In this document: piece by piece, positions 38,611 to 46,463 of the stretch
Layout of the letters: each line of letters begins with the position of its first letter
Position numbering within the stretch: the first letter of the stretch is position 1
Source of the DNA: Bacteroidales bacterium
Lineage (GTDB): Bacteria; Bacteroidota; Bacteroidia; Bacteroidales; Tenuifilaceae
NCBI GenBank assembly: GCA_028708425.1
Contig: JAQVYY010000002.1
Span: 1-64,000 of the forward strand
Reading direction: 5' to 3'
DNA length: 64,000 bases
Notes under the pieces: generated by a model
Seen by the model: the letters and a program-made list of their open reading frames with translations, nothing else
What the model was told of the DNA's origin: nothing
Database searches by the model: none
Program-made: the position numbers and the translations under genes

Positions 38611-40263
38611 ATGCTGGCTAATTTTAAACAACGGGGAGTTATCCTTTCCATTTCAATGTTACTAATTATGTCATGTAATTCGGTAGAAAAGGTTGACCTG
38701 ATAGTTAAAAACGCAACCATTTACACTGTTGATGCCAACTTTTCGGTTCATCAAAGTATGGCTATAAGCAACGGAAAAATTGTGGCTGTTGGCGATAATC
38801 AAGCTATTGAGAGTGCGTATTCAGCTAAAAATACTGTTGATTTAGAGGGCAAACCGGTTTACCCCGGGTTTATCGATCCCCATAGTCACTTTTTGAGCTA
38901 CGGGTTAAGCTTGCGCAACGCCTCGCTTTCGGGTGCGGCCAATTGGGCAGAGGTGGTCGATAGGCTTGTTAACCATCACAAGGAGTTTCCGTCAGAATGG
39001 GTGCTTGGACGGGGGTGGAATCAGAACGAATGGGATGTAAAGGAGTTCCCAACCCAGGATTTGCTCGATAAAGCATTTCCAGACAACCCCGTACTGCTTA
39101 CCCGAATTGATGGGCATGCTGCCATTGCCAACTCTAGGGCGCTTGAACTAGCTAATTTTTCTGCCGATACAACTATAAATGGTGGCGAAATAGTAACGAT
39201 TAATGGCGTACCAACCGGAGTGCTTATTGATAATGCAATTGGGCTTGTTAGCTCGCTGGTGCCCGCAGCAACAAAGGATGATAAGGTTAGAGCGTTATCC
39301 AGGGCGCAGGAAAATTGTTTTGCCGTTGGGTTAACCTCCGTTAGCGATGCCGGAACCTGCTTGTCAGACGCATTGCTATTTGATGAGTTGCAGCAAGAGG
39401 GAAGCCTTGCGATGCGAATAAATGTAATGCTCAATCCTAGTCAGGAAAATTACGACCACTTCCTAAGCAAAGGGGTATATACAACCGAAAACCTAACTGT
39501 TAGAACCGTTAAACTTTTTGCCGATGGGGCTCTTGGGTCGAGGGGTGCTCTGCTACTCGAGCCATACTCTGATGACCCTGATACCAGAGGGTTGCAGTTA
39601 GATTCAAGAGACAAGTTAAGGAATGTTTGCCAACAGGCATCAGAGGCAGGATATCAGGTGGCAACCCATTGCATTGGTGATGCTGCGGCTAGATTAATGA
39701 TAGATATTTACGAGGAGTTTTTAGAACCAGGGAATGATTTACGCTGGCGAATTGAGCATGCACAAACTATTCATCCAACCGATTTGCCTCGCTTTGGCGA
39801 GTTGGCTATAGTTCCCTCAATACAAACTACGCACGCTACTTCCGATATGAAATGGGCTGCACACAGGTTAGGCCAGAGGATTAAGTATGCTTACACCTAC
39901 CAAGATTTGCTTAAGCAGAATGGTTGGCTTCCTAACGGTAGCGATTTTCCAATTGAGCATATAAATCCTTTATATGGGTTTTATGCAGGGGTTGTACGGA
40001 AAAATTTAGAGGGTTACCCATCCAAAGGTTTTCAGATGGAGAATGCCTTATTCCGTGAGCAGGCACTTAGAGCAATGACAATATGGGCGGCCAAAGCGGC
40101 TTTTGAGGAAAATTTGAAAGGAAGCCTTGAGCCTGGCAAGATGGCCGATTTTGTTGTTTTAGAGGATGATATAATGACGGTACCCGCTGATGATTTGGCT
40201 AGGCTAAATGTTAAAGAAACATATATTGGAGGTGAGTTGGTTTTCTCTTTAAAAAGGAGGTAA
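38611..40263 (+). CDS. YtcJ-type amidohydrolase lipoprotein
   Basis: A 550-residue metal-dependent hydrolase of the amidohydrolase superfamily. The lipobox LLIMSCN gives a lipid-modified Cys near 22, so it is probably anchored in an envelope membrane. The YtcJ-like group is recognised by VDANFSVHQSMAISNGKIVAVG, FIDPHSHFLSYG (metal His pair), LGRGWNQNEWD, LFADGALGSRGALL, THCIGDAAARLMID, RIEHAQTIHP and NGSDFPIEHINPLYGFYAGV. The substrate is unknown. It is followed after three bases by a GNAT gene, so the two are probably co-transcribed. Confidence 0.88.
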   Translation: MLANFKQRGVILSISMLLIMSCNSVEKVDLIVKNATIYTVDANFSVHQSMAISNGKIVAVGDNQAIESAYSAKNTVDLEGKPVYPGFIDPHSHFLSYGLSLRNASLSGAANWAEVVDRLVNHHKEFPSEWVLGRGWNQNEWDVKEFPTQDLLDKAFPDNPVLLTRIDGHAAIANSRALELANFSADTTINGGEIVTINGVPTGVLIDNAIGLVSSLVPAATKDDKVRALSRAQENCFAVGLTSVSDAGTCLSDALLFDELQQEGSLAMRINVMLNPSQENYDHFLSKGVYTTENLTVRTVKLFADGALGSRGALLLEPYSDDPDTRGLQLDSRDKLRNVCQQASEAGYQVATHCIGDAAARLMIDIYEEFLEPGNDLRWRIEHAQTIHPTDLPRFGELAIVPSIQTTHATSDMKWAAHRLGQRIKYAYTYQDLLKQNGWLPNGSDFPIEHINPLYGFYAGVVRKNLEGYPSKGFQMENALFREQALRAMTIWAAKAAFEENLKGSLEPGKMADFVVLEDDIMTVPADDLARLNVKETYIGGELVFSLKRR

Positions 40264-40266
40264 GTT

Positions 40267-40755
40267 ATGGTTGCTATGCAAAAGACAGTTGAAATTAAGC
40301 CAGCCAAAGATAATCAATTGCTTGAGGTAATGTATATTATTAGGACGTGTGCCGAGCAACTTGCCGAAATGGGAATTTGTTTGTGGAATGATATGAATTC
40401 TGAATCCCCACAAATTTTAGATGACATTAAGCAAAAACATGTTTTTTTAGCTTACCTAAGGATGGTTCCCATAGGTACTATCACTATTAAACCTTATGCC
40501 GATATCAAGGAGGCTGTATTAATTGATAGACTCGCTGTTTTTCCCCATTTTCAGAAAAGAGGTTTCGCAAAAGATTTAATAGATTTTGCCGAAGATTTTG
40601 CCCGTAATAATGATTTTAAGACGCTATGCGTAAACGCACCTATTGAGGTTAAACCAATAGTTAAACTGCTAGAGCGTAATGGGTTTGTTAACAAGGGTGC
40701 TGCACCTGAGAGCTCCGATGAACTTGCCCAGGTAGTGTTTGCGAAACCGTTGTAG
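40267..40755 (+). CDS. GNAT-family N-acetyltransferase
   Basis: A 162-residue acetyltransferase. AVLIDRLAVFPHFQKRGFAKDLIDFAEDFARNNDFKTLCVNA contains motif A, where QKRGFAKDL matches the acetyl-CoA pyrophosphate loop (Q/RxxGxG/A). NGFVNKGAAP corresponds to motif B. The acceptor is unknown. The start lies 3 bases after the amidohydrolase stop codon. Confidence 0.87.
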   Translation: MVAMQKTVEIKPAKDNQLLEVMYIIRTCAEQLAEMGICLWNDMNSESPQILDDIKQKHVFLAYLRMVPIGTITIKPYADIKEAVLIDRLAVFPHFQKRGFAKDLIDFAEDFARNNDFKTLCVNAPIEVKPIVKLLERNGFVNKGAAPESSDELAQVVFAKPL

Positions 40756-40780
40756 TGTAAAAGTTGAATCAAGCTAAGTA

Positions 40781-40929
40781 AACCCAATTATTCATCCGAA
40801 TAATTGGGGCTTCCCACAGCGACTAACCCCCACAACCAATTTTTTTGTTGCCCAAAACTGGGCTCAACTAGGTCAGGGTAACCCGTATAAGCATTCATCT
40901 TTACCAAGTTTGATGAATAATGCGGGTTA
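40781..40929 (-). repeat. Interspersed hairpin element, full-length copy
   Basis: Read on the plus strand it runs from AACCCAATTATTCATCCGAA to GATGAATAATGCGGGTTAA. The CCCAAAACTGGG and CACAGCG modules lie between. It separates the GNAT gene from the shared terminator. Confidence 0.9.
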
Positions 40930-40933
40930 AAAT

Positions 40934-40979
40934 AAAAGGCAGCGATGAATTGATTTTTAAATTCATCGCTGCCTTTTTA
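40934..40979. terminator. Bidirectional terminator between convergent GNAT and DUF1573 genes
   Basis: AAAAGGCAGCGATGAAT (40934-40950) pairs with ATTCATCGCTGCCTTTTT (40961-40978), with A-tract on one side and T-tract on the other. Confidence 0.93.
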
Positions 40980-41017
40980 TAGGTATCCCTATCTTACGAT
41001 AATTTGTATCAAGCTCG

Positions 41018-42109
41018 TTATTTATTTGGCTTAGGCTTAACCGTTCCGGTTAATCTTAGAACAACAGTCGATTTTTTGGGATCGTTGGTTATAACTGTTA
41101 TCGACTTGCTCTGTCGGCCTTTATATCCACTGGTTCGAAACGATGCCGATAGCGAGCTTTCTTCGCCAGGCTTAATTAAGGTAATTTTTGGAGCAACGGT
41201 AGTACAACCACAGCTAGCCCTTATCTTTCGGATGATCAGATCGCTTTTCCCCGTGTTTTTAAAAACAAACTCATGTTTAACAAGCTCTCCTTCATTTATT
41301 TCTCCAAAATTCTTTTGTATTTCTGAGAACTCAATTCTAGGTGCATTTGCAAGCTCTTCATCGGTAAGTTTCGAAAAATCCTCCTCGATACGCGCGCTAA
41401 CATTAATTATGTTGCCCGGAAGATTTTCTCCATTTACCAAAACCCTTAGCCGAGATACGGTATAGCCCCAATCGTTTAGTTCAGACGAATTGAATGTAAC
41501 TATAATGGTTCCTTCTTTTTGGGGTTCGAGCTCTTTTTGGGGTGCTTCAATATTTATGTGTTTAGGTATGTAATCAAACGAAATAGTTATATTTTCCGAG
41601 CCAAAATTATACATGTGTAGGGTGTCAACTTTTATCTGATTAACATGCACAGTGCCAAACGAAATGTGCGAATTTTTTAATCCTAAATCGCCAAATCGCC
41701 GCCTGAAAATTTCAGCCTTGGTCTTTGGTCGAGGTAAAACTTCTCCTCTTAGCGATAATACAATTCCAGAACCTGGGGCATTTGTAAATACTGTAATTCG
41801 CTGGTTTATGCGCCCAGGCCTGCCTGCTGGATTATACGAAATGGTTATAACACCCTCCGAGTTGGGCAGTATTGGTTCCTTGGTGTATTTTGATGCCGTG
41901 CAACCGCATGAGGTGGCTACCCTGTTGATAATAAGTGGGGTTTCGCCTACATTTTTTACTTTAAAGCTATACGATACTGTACCCGCTTGTTCTAATATTT
42001 CGCCAAAATTATGCGTTACAGTGTTAAATTGGGGTACTGGATACTTATCCTGTGCGGTTAGTTGTAAGGCACTAATAATTAAAATGGCGGCAAAAAATAT
42101 TTTTCTCAT
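41018..42109 (-). CDS. Secreted protein with DUF1573 domains
   Basis: A 363-residue secreted protein starting MRKIFFAAILIISALQLTAQ (signal peptide) at 42109. The frame is open to 42202, but the longer form would bury the signal. Two DUF1573 (ASH-like) repeats are clear: FNTVTHNFGEILEQAGTVSYSFKVKNVGETPLIINRVATSCGCT and IEFSEIQKNFGEINEGELVKHEFVFKNTGKSDLIIRKIRASCGCT. A third immunoglobulin-like segment lies between them. The paired CGCT motifs are the family hallmark. The function is unknown; periplasmic or surface location is expected. Confidence 0.9.
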   Translation of the reverse strand: MRKIFFAAILIISALQLTAQDKYPVPQFNTVTHNFGEILEQAGTVSYSFKVKNVGETPLIINRVATSCGCTASKYTKEPILPNSEGVITISYNPAGRPGRINQRITVFTNAPGSGIVLSLRGEVLPRPKTKAEIFRRRFGDLGLKNSHISFGTVHVNQIKVDTLHMYNFGSENITISFDYIPKHINIEAPQKELEPQKEGTIIVTFNSSELNDWGYTVSRLRVLVNGENLPGNIINVSARIEEDFSKLTDEELANAPRIEFSEIQKNFGEINEGELVKHEFVFKNTGKSDLIIRKIRASCGCTTVAPKITLIKPGEESSLSASFRTSGYKGRQSKSITVITNDPKKSTVVLRLTGTVKPKPNK

Positions 42110-42241
42110 AAATGTGTGTTTTGTAGTTAGGCAAAAAAGAATATTTTGAAAATACATCCAAAAGTACAAAGATTTATTTCTTTTAAGACTTTTGCACAAC
42201 ATTTTATTTATGCAAAAATTATTCCCTTGTAAAAAAACAAG

Positions 42242-42392
42242 TTAACCCCAACTATTCATTCCAGTAATTGGGATCTCCAACAGCGACTAGGTTTTATAAC
42301 CAATTTCGTTTCCCAAAATTGGACTTTACCATATTGGGGTAACCTGCATTTGCGTTCACGTTTAATAAATTTGATGAATAGTGAAGGTTAAT
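42242..42392 (-). repeat. Interspersed hairpin element, full-length copy
   Basis: From TTAACCCCAACTATTCATTC to TTTGATGAATAGTGAAGGTTA, with CCAACAGCGACTAGG and CCCAAAATTGG in between. It is more diverged than the 43293 copy. Confidence 0.88.
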
Positions 42393-42451
42393 AATAATTT
42401 ACCTGTTTTTTAAGAATGGTGTTACTACCTAAGTATTTATAATGTTTTAAT

Positions 42452-42459
42452 TATATTTG
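42452..42459 (+). promoter_or_regulatory. -7 box for the TauE-like gene
   Basis: TATATTTG matches TAnnTTTG exactly. It runs directly into the palindrome at 42457-42477. A convincing -33 element was not found. Confidence 0.55.
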
Positions 42460-42477
42460 TAACTAAATTAGTTACAA
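42457..42477. promoter_or_regulatory. 21-bp perfect palindrome at the TauE-like start codon
   Basis: TTGTAACTAA-A-TTAGTTACAA is a perfect inverted repeat. It overlaps the -7 box on the left and its last A is the first base of the ATG. It would cover the transcription start, so it looks like a repressor operator. Confidence 0.65.
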
Positions 42478-42845
42478 TGAGTACAGCTGAGCTTGTTATT
42501 CTTTTAGTAATTGGTCTTTTGGCAGGCTTTACTGGCGGATCGTTGGGGTTAGGCGGAGGAATAATAATTGTTCCTGCCCTAGTATTTATTATGGGGCTTA
42601 CGCAACACCAAGCCCAAGGAACAAGCCTTGCTGTAATTGTTTTTCCTGTGGCCATACTGGGGGCATATAACTACTATAAAGCAGGGTTTATAAACTACAA
42701 GTTTGTAATTGTACTAGCCTTGGCATTTTTAGTTGGAAGCTATTTGGGGTCGTTAATGTCGATCAATCTTCCTGAAAAAATCTTGAGAAAGATTTTTGGT
42801 TTTGCCATGCTGGCACTTTCTGTTAAAATGATAATTGGAAAATAG
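42477..42845 (+). CDS. Half-size TauE/SafE (DUF81) family membrane protein
   Basis: A 122-residue inner-membrane protein with four hydrophobic helices. TauE/SafE family proteins export sulphite, sulphoacetate and related anions and normally have about 240-260 residues in two halves. This one holds a single half: GLLAGFTGGSLGLGGGIIIVPALVF (the G-G-x-x-G-x-G-G-G motif) and HQAQGTSLAVI. It would need to dimerise. The end is clean, with no second half in any frame downstream. A 21-bp palindrome overlaps its promoter. Confidence 0.85.
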   Translation: MSTAELVILLVIGLLAGFTGGSLGLGGGIIIVPALVFIMGLTQHQAQGTSLAVIVFPVAILGAYNYYKAGFINYKFVIVLALAFLVGSYLGSLMSINLPEKILRKIFGFAMLALSVKMIIGK

Positions 42846-42989
42846 CTTAATAATTAGCAATGTGTTTAGCTTTATGGGTTTGGAGAACACTTTTGTTTAG
42901 AATGATTATTTTCAACCCCTAGCTAAATTTATACTGGTTATAAATACCGTAAAAGTTGATTTTTCCTTTTACTTTTGAATAATTGCTAC

Positions 42990-42997
42990 TATTTTTG
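42990..42997 (+). promoter_or_regulatory. -7 box for the ferredoxin gene
   Basis: TATTTTTG matches TAnnTTTG and lies 42 bases before the start codon. Confidence 0.5.
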
Positions 42998-43039
42998 TAG
43001 TGCATATACATGCAAAAGTTTAACTTAAAAAACAAAACA

Positions 43040-43207
43040 ATGGCTTATGTAATTTCTGATGATTGCACCGCTTGCGGTACTTGCATTGACGAATGCCCAG
43101 TTGAGGCAATCTCTGAAGGTGATATCTATAAGATTGATCCTGATGTTTGTACTGATTGTGGGGCTTGTGCTGATGTTTGCCCAGTTGAGGCTATTAGTCC
43201 AGCATAG
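43040..43207 (+). CDS. 2[4Fe-4S] ferredoxin
   Basis: A 55-residue bacterial-type ferredoxin. CTACGTCIDECPVEAI and CTDCGACADVCPVEAI are the two CxxCxxCxxxCP cluster motifs. The ATG at 43040 (MAYVISDDCTACG) is the normal start; ten extra in-frame codons upstream are unlikely to be translated. It is a low-potential electron carrier for anaerobic metabolism, which fits an anaerobic or facultative organism. It is monocistronic with its own terminator. Confidence 0.97.
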   Translation: MAYVISDDCTACGTCIDECPVEAISEGDIYKIDPDVCTDCGACADVCPVEAISPA

Positions 43208-43224
43208 TGAAAGTTAATTTTTAA

Positions 43225-43260
43225 GGAAAAGTCCAGTGCATTGCATTGGACTTTTTCTTT
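43225..43260 (+). terminator. Rho-independent terminator after the ferredoxin gene
   Basis: AAAAGTCCAGTGCA (43227-43240) pairs with TGCATTGGACTTTT (43242-43255), followed by TCTTT. Confidence 0.88.
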
Positions 43261-43292
43261 ACTATTAGCTTAACGTAGTATTGAAGCTGCTA

Positions 43293-43442
43293 ATTAGCCC
43301 CAATTATTTATTCGAATAATTGCTGTCTCCGACAGCGACTAAGTTTCACAACCAATCTAGTTGCCCAAAATTGGGCTCAACTAAGTCGGGGTAACCCGCA
43401 TTTGCATTCATCACTAACAAATTTGATGAATAATGCGGGTTA
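43293..43442 (-). repeat. Interspersed hairpin element, full-length copy
   Basis: From TTAGCCCCAATTATTTATTC to GATGAATAATGCGGGTTA, with CTGTCTCCGACAG, CCCAAAATTGGG and GGGGTAACCCGCATTTGC inside. It is one of the best conserved copies. Its terminal TTA (43440-43442) is the stop codon of the leftward glycosyltransferase gene. Confidence 0.92.
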
Positions 43443-44714
43443 GTCTGATGGGCTCAAGTCGAGCTCTCTGTACTTCAAAAGCAGTTTAGTTGTATTCTCT
43501 GTAAAGTTTATTTCACTCGTAGCGTCAATCATTTTAAGCAGCTGACTGGCTTCGTGCGAGATGGGCTTTCTTTTGAATGCAACCTCATGGGCAAAGTTTA
43601 AGTATTTAAGCAGCTTAAATGCATCGAACCATAAAAAGAACCGCTTGCTAAAAGCTTCGGCTACTGATGTATTCTGGTTAATTTCTAGTATCGAATCAAC
43701 GAAGTTATTGGCAATTAAAAATTGCTGTACTGCCTCAGGTTGCTCTTTCAAAAAGTCTTCAATTTCGTTAGGGGTTGCTTCAAATAGTCTGGTTGGGCCT
43801 TCGGCAATAAGTTTTCTCAGCGTTAGGAACGATTCTAGGCTATAGGTTTCGTACGCGCTACAGTTGGTCTCAATATATTTGGTCATAGCCCGTCCCGTAC
43901 CAAAGGGAACGCGAAAAGAAATTCGGGGCGAAGGGTATATGGCTGTGGTATTTAGCTCTTGAAATTGACCATGAGGAATAAATTTCTGAAGGAAATAAAA
44001 ATCTTCTCCCGCCTTACTTTTACCCATTCCGCCGTATTTTACGTAGGCCTCGGCACTGCAAGCCATGCTCGATCCCACGGTTTGATACGAAAAGGGATGT
44101 CCTATAAACTTACCGCATCTAACGTAGTACCGTAAGTGTAGTTCGTATTCGGCAATGGCTCTATAAATTCTTTCGTCGAATTCATTACCCTCAATTGGAT
44201 GTGCGTAGCGTATTGAGCAGGCGTCAGTTTTTGGATGTTTTTCCCATAGATTGGCTAGTTCAACAAAATAGTTTGGTTCGCAGGTGGCGTCGGCATCGAA
44301 GCACGCTATAATTTTATGTTCACTCCTAGTTTGTAGCAGTCGCCAAGCCGCTTCGTCCATTCCAGTTTTTCTGGCTAGGCCAACGCCAGCGTGCTTTTTT
44401 GGCATGTTGAATGCCTTTAGCGCAAAAAACCGAAAGTTGGGGTTGTTGATACTGGCATTTGCCCTGTTTACCTGATTAACGCATTCGGCAGCGTTTTGTA
44501 CAATCTCTTCTGAAGAATTTTCGGGGTAGTTAACCACTACAATTACTTCAACTGCGGTATCTGGTAGCGTGCAATTCATTAACGATTGTAACGATTGCCA
44601 AAGATTAGGCTCGTTAAACGAAGGCAGAACAACGCTAAGCCCCAGATCTGGATGTGGTTTTTGGTGTACTTGGGGGCTAAACGATTTATGCCGCTTAAAG
44701 TATGGATGAAGCAT
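43440..44714 (-). CDS. Family 2 glycosyltransferase
   Basis: A 424-residue GT-A glycosyltransferase without transmembrane helices. The N-terminal strand is GLSVVLPSFNEPNLWQSLQSL, and IACFDADATCEPNYF holds the DxD-like metal motif. GEDFYFLQKF gives the ED acceptor-side motif. The C-terminal 150 residues (SLESFLTLRKLIAEGPTRLFE onward) are helical and not recognised. The donor and acceptor are unknown. The stop codon TAA is supplied by the adjacent interspersed repeat, so the C-terminus may have been trimmed by that insertion. Confidence 0.85.
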   Translation of the reverse strand: MLHPYFKRHKSFSPQVHQKPHPDLGLSVVLPSFNEPNLWQSLQSLMNCTLPDTAVEVIVVVNYPENSSEEIVQNAAECVNQVNRANASINNPNFRFFALKAFNMPKKHAGVGLARKTGMDEAAWRLLQTRSEHKIIACFDADATCEPNYFVELANLWEKHPKTDACSIRYAHPIEGNEFDERIYRAIAEYELHLRYYVRCGKFIGHPFSYQTVGSSMACSAEAYVKYGGMGKSKAGEDFYFLQKFIPHGQFQELNTTAIYPSPRISFRVPFGTGRAMTKYIETNCSAYETYSLESFLTLRKLIAEGPTRLFEATPNEIEDFLKEQPEAVQQFLIANNFVDSILEINQNTSVAEAFSKRFFLWFDAFKLLKYLNFAHEVAFKRKPISHEASQLLKMIDATSEINFTENTTKLLLKYRELDLSPSD

Positions 44715-44746
44715 TGCAGAGGGTTTAGTTGTAAATGACTATAAAC

Positions 44747-44780
44747 AATAAGCCCTGCCTTGTAGAGGCAGGGACTTATT
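44747..44780. terminator. Terminator-like hairpin between ompH-like and glycosyltransferase genes
   Basis: AATAAGCCCTGCCT (44747-44760) pairs with AGGCAGGGACTTATT (44766-44780). On the minus strand it follows the OmpH-like gene and precedes TTATTGTTTA. Confidence 0.8.
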
Positions 44781-44797
44781 AAATAAGGTATGAGTAA

Positions 44798-45415
44798 TTA
44801 TTTTTTTGAAGGGCGTGATTTTTGGTACTCAGCGTTTAGTCCCTTAAGCACATCTTTTGTAACGTCAATTGAAGGATGGCCGTAAAGTAGAGGGCCACCA
44901 AAAGAGCCGCTCATAATAATCTGATAACCTTTATCCTGATTATAGCTTTTTAAAAAATCGGTAATGCTATGCTGTATACGTCGAAGCATTACTTGTTCCT
45001 CTTCAGTAAATTGCATGCGAAGCTCATCTCTGTATTGATAAAGCTCTTGCTCTTTTGCTGCTAAATCTTCCTGCATTTGTTGTGCTGTTGATCGGGTTAC
45101 CAGTCCTTTTTGAACCTTTTCCTGAAAATCAATCATCTGTTTTTCAAAGTTTCGGGTGCGCGAGGTCATATCGGTTTCCATTTTACGACCCTTGATCTCA
45201 AGTTCCTGCTGAATATCAAAATACAGATCGTAATTGTTGAGCAATGAGTCCATGTTAACCCAAGCAATGGCCTTGTCACCCATCATTTGCTCTGTTAATT
45301 CGGCGTTGTTAGTGTTTGGTTCAGTGCTTTTTGGCGTTCCTGTAAAATGAAGTATGTACAGAGTAACAATGGCAATGCCCAGTACAATGTTTACGATTAG
45401 TGATGTTTTTTTCAT
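44798..45415 (-). CDS. OmpH/Skp-family periplasmic chaperone-like protein
   Basis: A 205-residue protein with an N-terminal hydrophobic segment (SLIVNIVLGIAIVTLYILHF) that may be an uncleaved anchor. The Skp/OmpH pattern follows: IAWVNMDSLLNNYDLYFDIQQELEIKGRKMETDMTSRTRNFEKQM, a long charged coiled coil to about residue 140, and QDKGYQIIMSGSFGGPLLYGHPSIDVTKDVLKGLNAEY. Skp proteins chaperone outer-membrane proteins through the periplasm. It has its own terminator. Confidence 0.87.
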   Translation of the reverse strand: MKKTSLIVNIVLGIAIVTLYILHFTGTPKSTEPNTNNAELTEQMMGDKAIAWVNMDSLLNNYDLYFDIQQELEIKGRKMETDMTSRTRNFEKQMIDFQEKVQKGLVTRSTAQQMQEDLAAKEQELYQYRDELRMQFTEEEQVMLRRIQHSITDFLKSYNQDKGYQIIMSGSFGGPLLYGHPSIDVTKDVLKGLNAEYQKSRPSKK

Positions 45416-45537
45416 TTTCTAAATTTGGTTGAACCGGAATTTAATTTTTGCCGGTATGTTTAACAAATGGTTTAGTTAGCTAGTATTTATTGCAAATATA
45501 TTGATAATGCTATAAAATCAAACTGATGAATAACAAT

Positions 45538-45918
45538 TCACTCAAAAAGCCCTTCGTCTCGAATTAACACTAGAATGGAGTGAAATGGAACTACTACATA
45601 TTTTTCGTTGCTAAACTCAATTTCAAAACCATTATCCTGAAGATATACAGCCATATCGCCAATGTTGGTTTGAAGTGGGAAGTAGCGAGAATTCTTACGT
45701 TTTTGCCATGGCTCATCGTAGTCGGTTAGTGCCGGAATTGGATAGCCTGGGCCAACTTTTACAACGTAACCGCATTGCACTTTCAGTTTTTCCTGAACCC
45801 CAGGGGGCAGTAGTAGTCCTGTTTTTGTTCGTTCAGCAGGGTTCTTGGGTTTTATTAAAACCCTGTCGCCAACAACTATGAGTTTATCTAAGTTATTTGA
45901 TTCGAGCGATAGTGCCAT
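45538..45918 (-). CDS. GroES-like co-chaperonin paralogue
   Basis: A 126-residue protein from the ATG at 45918 (MALSLESNNLDKLIVVGDRVLIKPK). VVGDRVLIKPKNPAERTKTGLLLPPGVQEK is a GroES/chaperonin-10 start, and GDMAVYLQDNGFEIEFSNEKYVVVPFHSILVLIRD the end. It is longer than GroES (about 95) because of an insert around YPIPALTDYDEPWQKRKNSRYFP. No groEL is adjacent, so it is probably the second Bacteroidetes GroES-like protein rather than the main co-chaperonin. Its role is unknown. Confidence 0.85.
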   Translation of the reverse strand: MALSLESNNLDKLIVVGDRVLIKPKNPAERTKTGLLLPPGVQEKLKVQCGYVVKVGPGYPIPALTDYDEPWQKRKNSRYFPLQTNIGDMAVYLQDNGFEIEFSNEKYVVVPFHSILVLIRDEGLFE

Positions 45919-45948
45919 ACTCTTTTGTCTACTATTCTTTGCTTTACA

Positions 45949-45956
45949 CAAAGATA
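45949..45956 (-). promoter_or_regulatory. -7 box for the GroES-like gene
   Basis: TATCTTTG on the minus strand matches TAnnTTTG, 30 bases upstream of the ATG at 45918. Confidence 0.5.
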
Positions 45957-46170
45957 CTGAATAAACAATAATATTCTATTATCTTAAACTGTGCTACGAC
46001 CTTGCTAAATGTTAAGATGCTGTAATTAAGGGCGTTGTTGATGTTTTTGTGTTTGCCACCCCCGCTTTTTTATTAAATTTTAACAATTCGCACCTTTCCC
46101 TAGGTGCTGGAATATTCATTTTTGCAGTATTTTATGGCAGGTCGAACTAAGAACCAAGGGGAAGTTGAGA

Positions 46171-46226
46171 GGGGTAACCCGCATTTGCATTCATCTTTAA
46201 CAAATTTGATGAATAATGGGGGTTAT
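46171..46226 (-). repeat. Interspersed hairpin element, truncated copy
   Basis: GTAACCCGCATTTGCATTC, a loop and GATGAATAATGGGGGTTA form one complete terminal module of the element. A worn remnant of the next module (GGGGAAGTTGAGAGG) lies just left. The rest of the 45957-46400 gap shows no gene on either strand. Confidence 0.82.
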
Positions 46227-46400
46227 GTTTTACTGGAGCGGCATTTTTGTTGCGTTAGCAACTTGCTCTATTATTGGGTTTATACCATAATTTACAGTGT
46301 TTTACGTTAATAAAAATGTGCGTTTTATGCTAAAAGCAATAATAAAAAACTTTGATAGATTTATTGAAAACCCTGACAATTTTTGCAAATGTTTAAAATT

Positions 46401-46434
46401 GTTGAGGAATAGCATTTTAAAAGAACTATTTTTG
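46401..46434 (+). promoter_or_regulatory. Promoter for the S9 peptidase gene
   Basis: GTTG (46401-46404), a 22-base spacer and TATTTTTG (46427-46434) fit the Bacteroidetes promoter pattern. The start codon is 29 bases downstream. Confidence 0.6.
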
Positions 46435-46463
46435 TAAGCAAACTAACTAAATACATATAGATT

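Noticed and set aside
46104-46310. Open frame translating part of an interspersed hairpin element
   Set aside because: The peptide GNPHLHSSLTNLMNN recurs at 50722-50931 only because the DNA repeat is shared; it is not evidence for a protein family.
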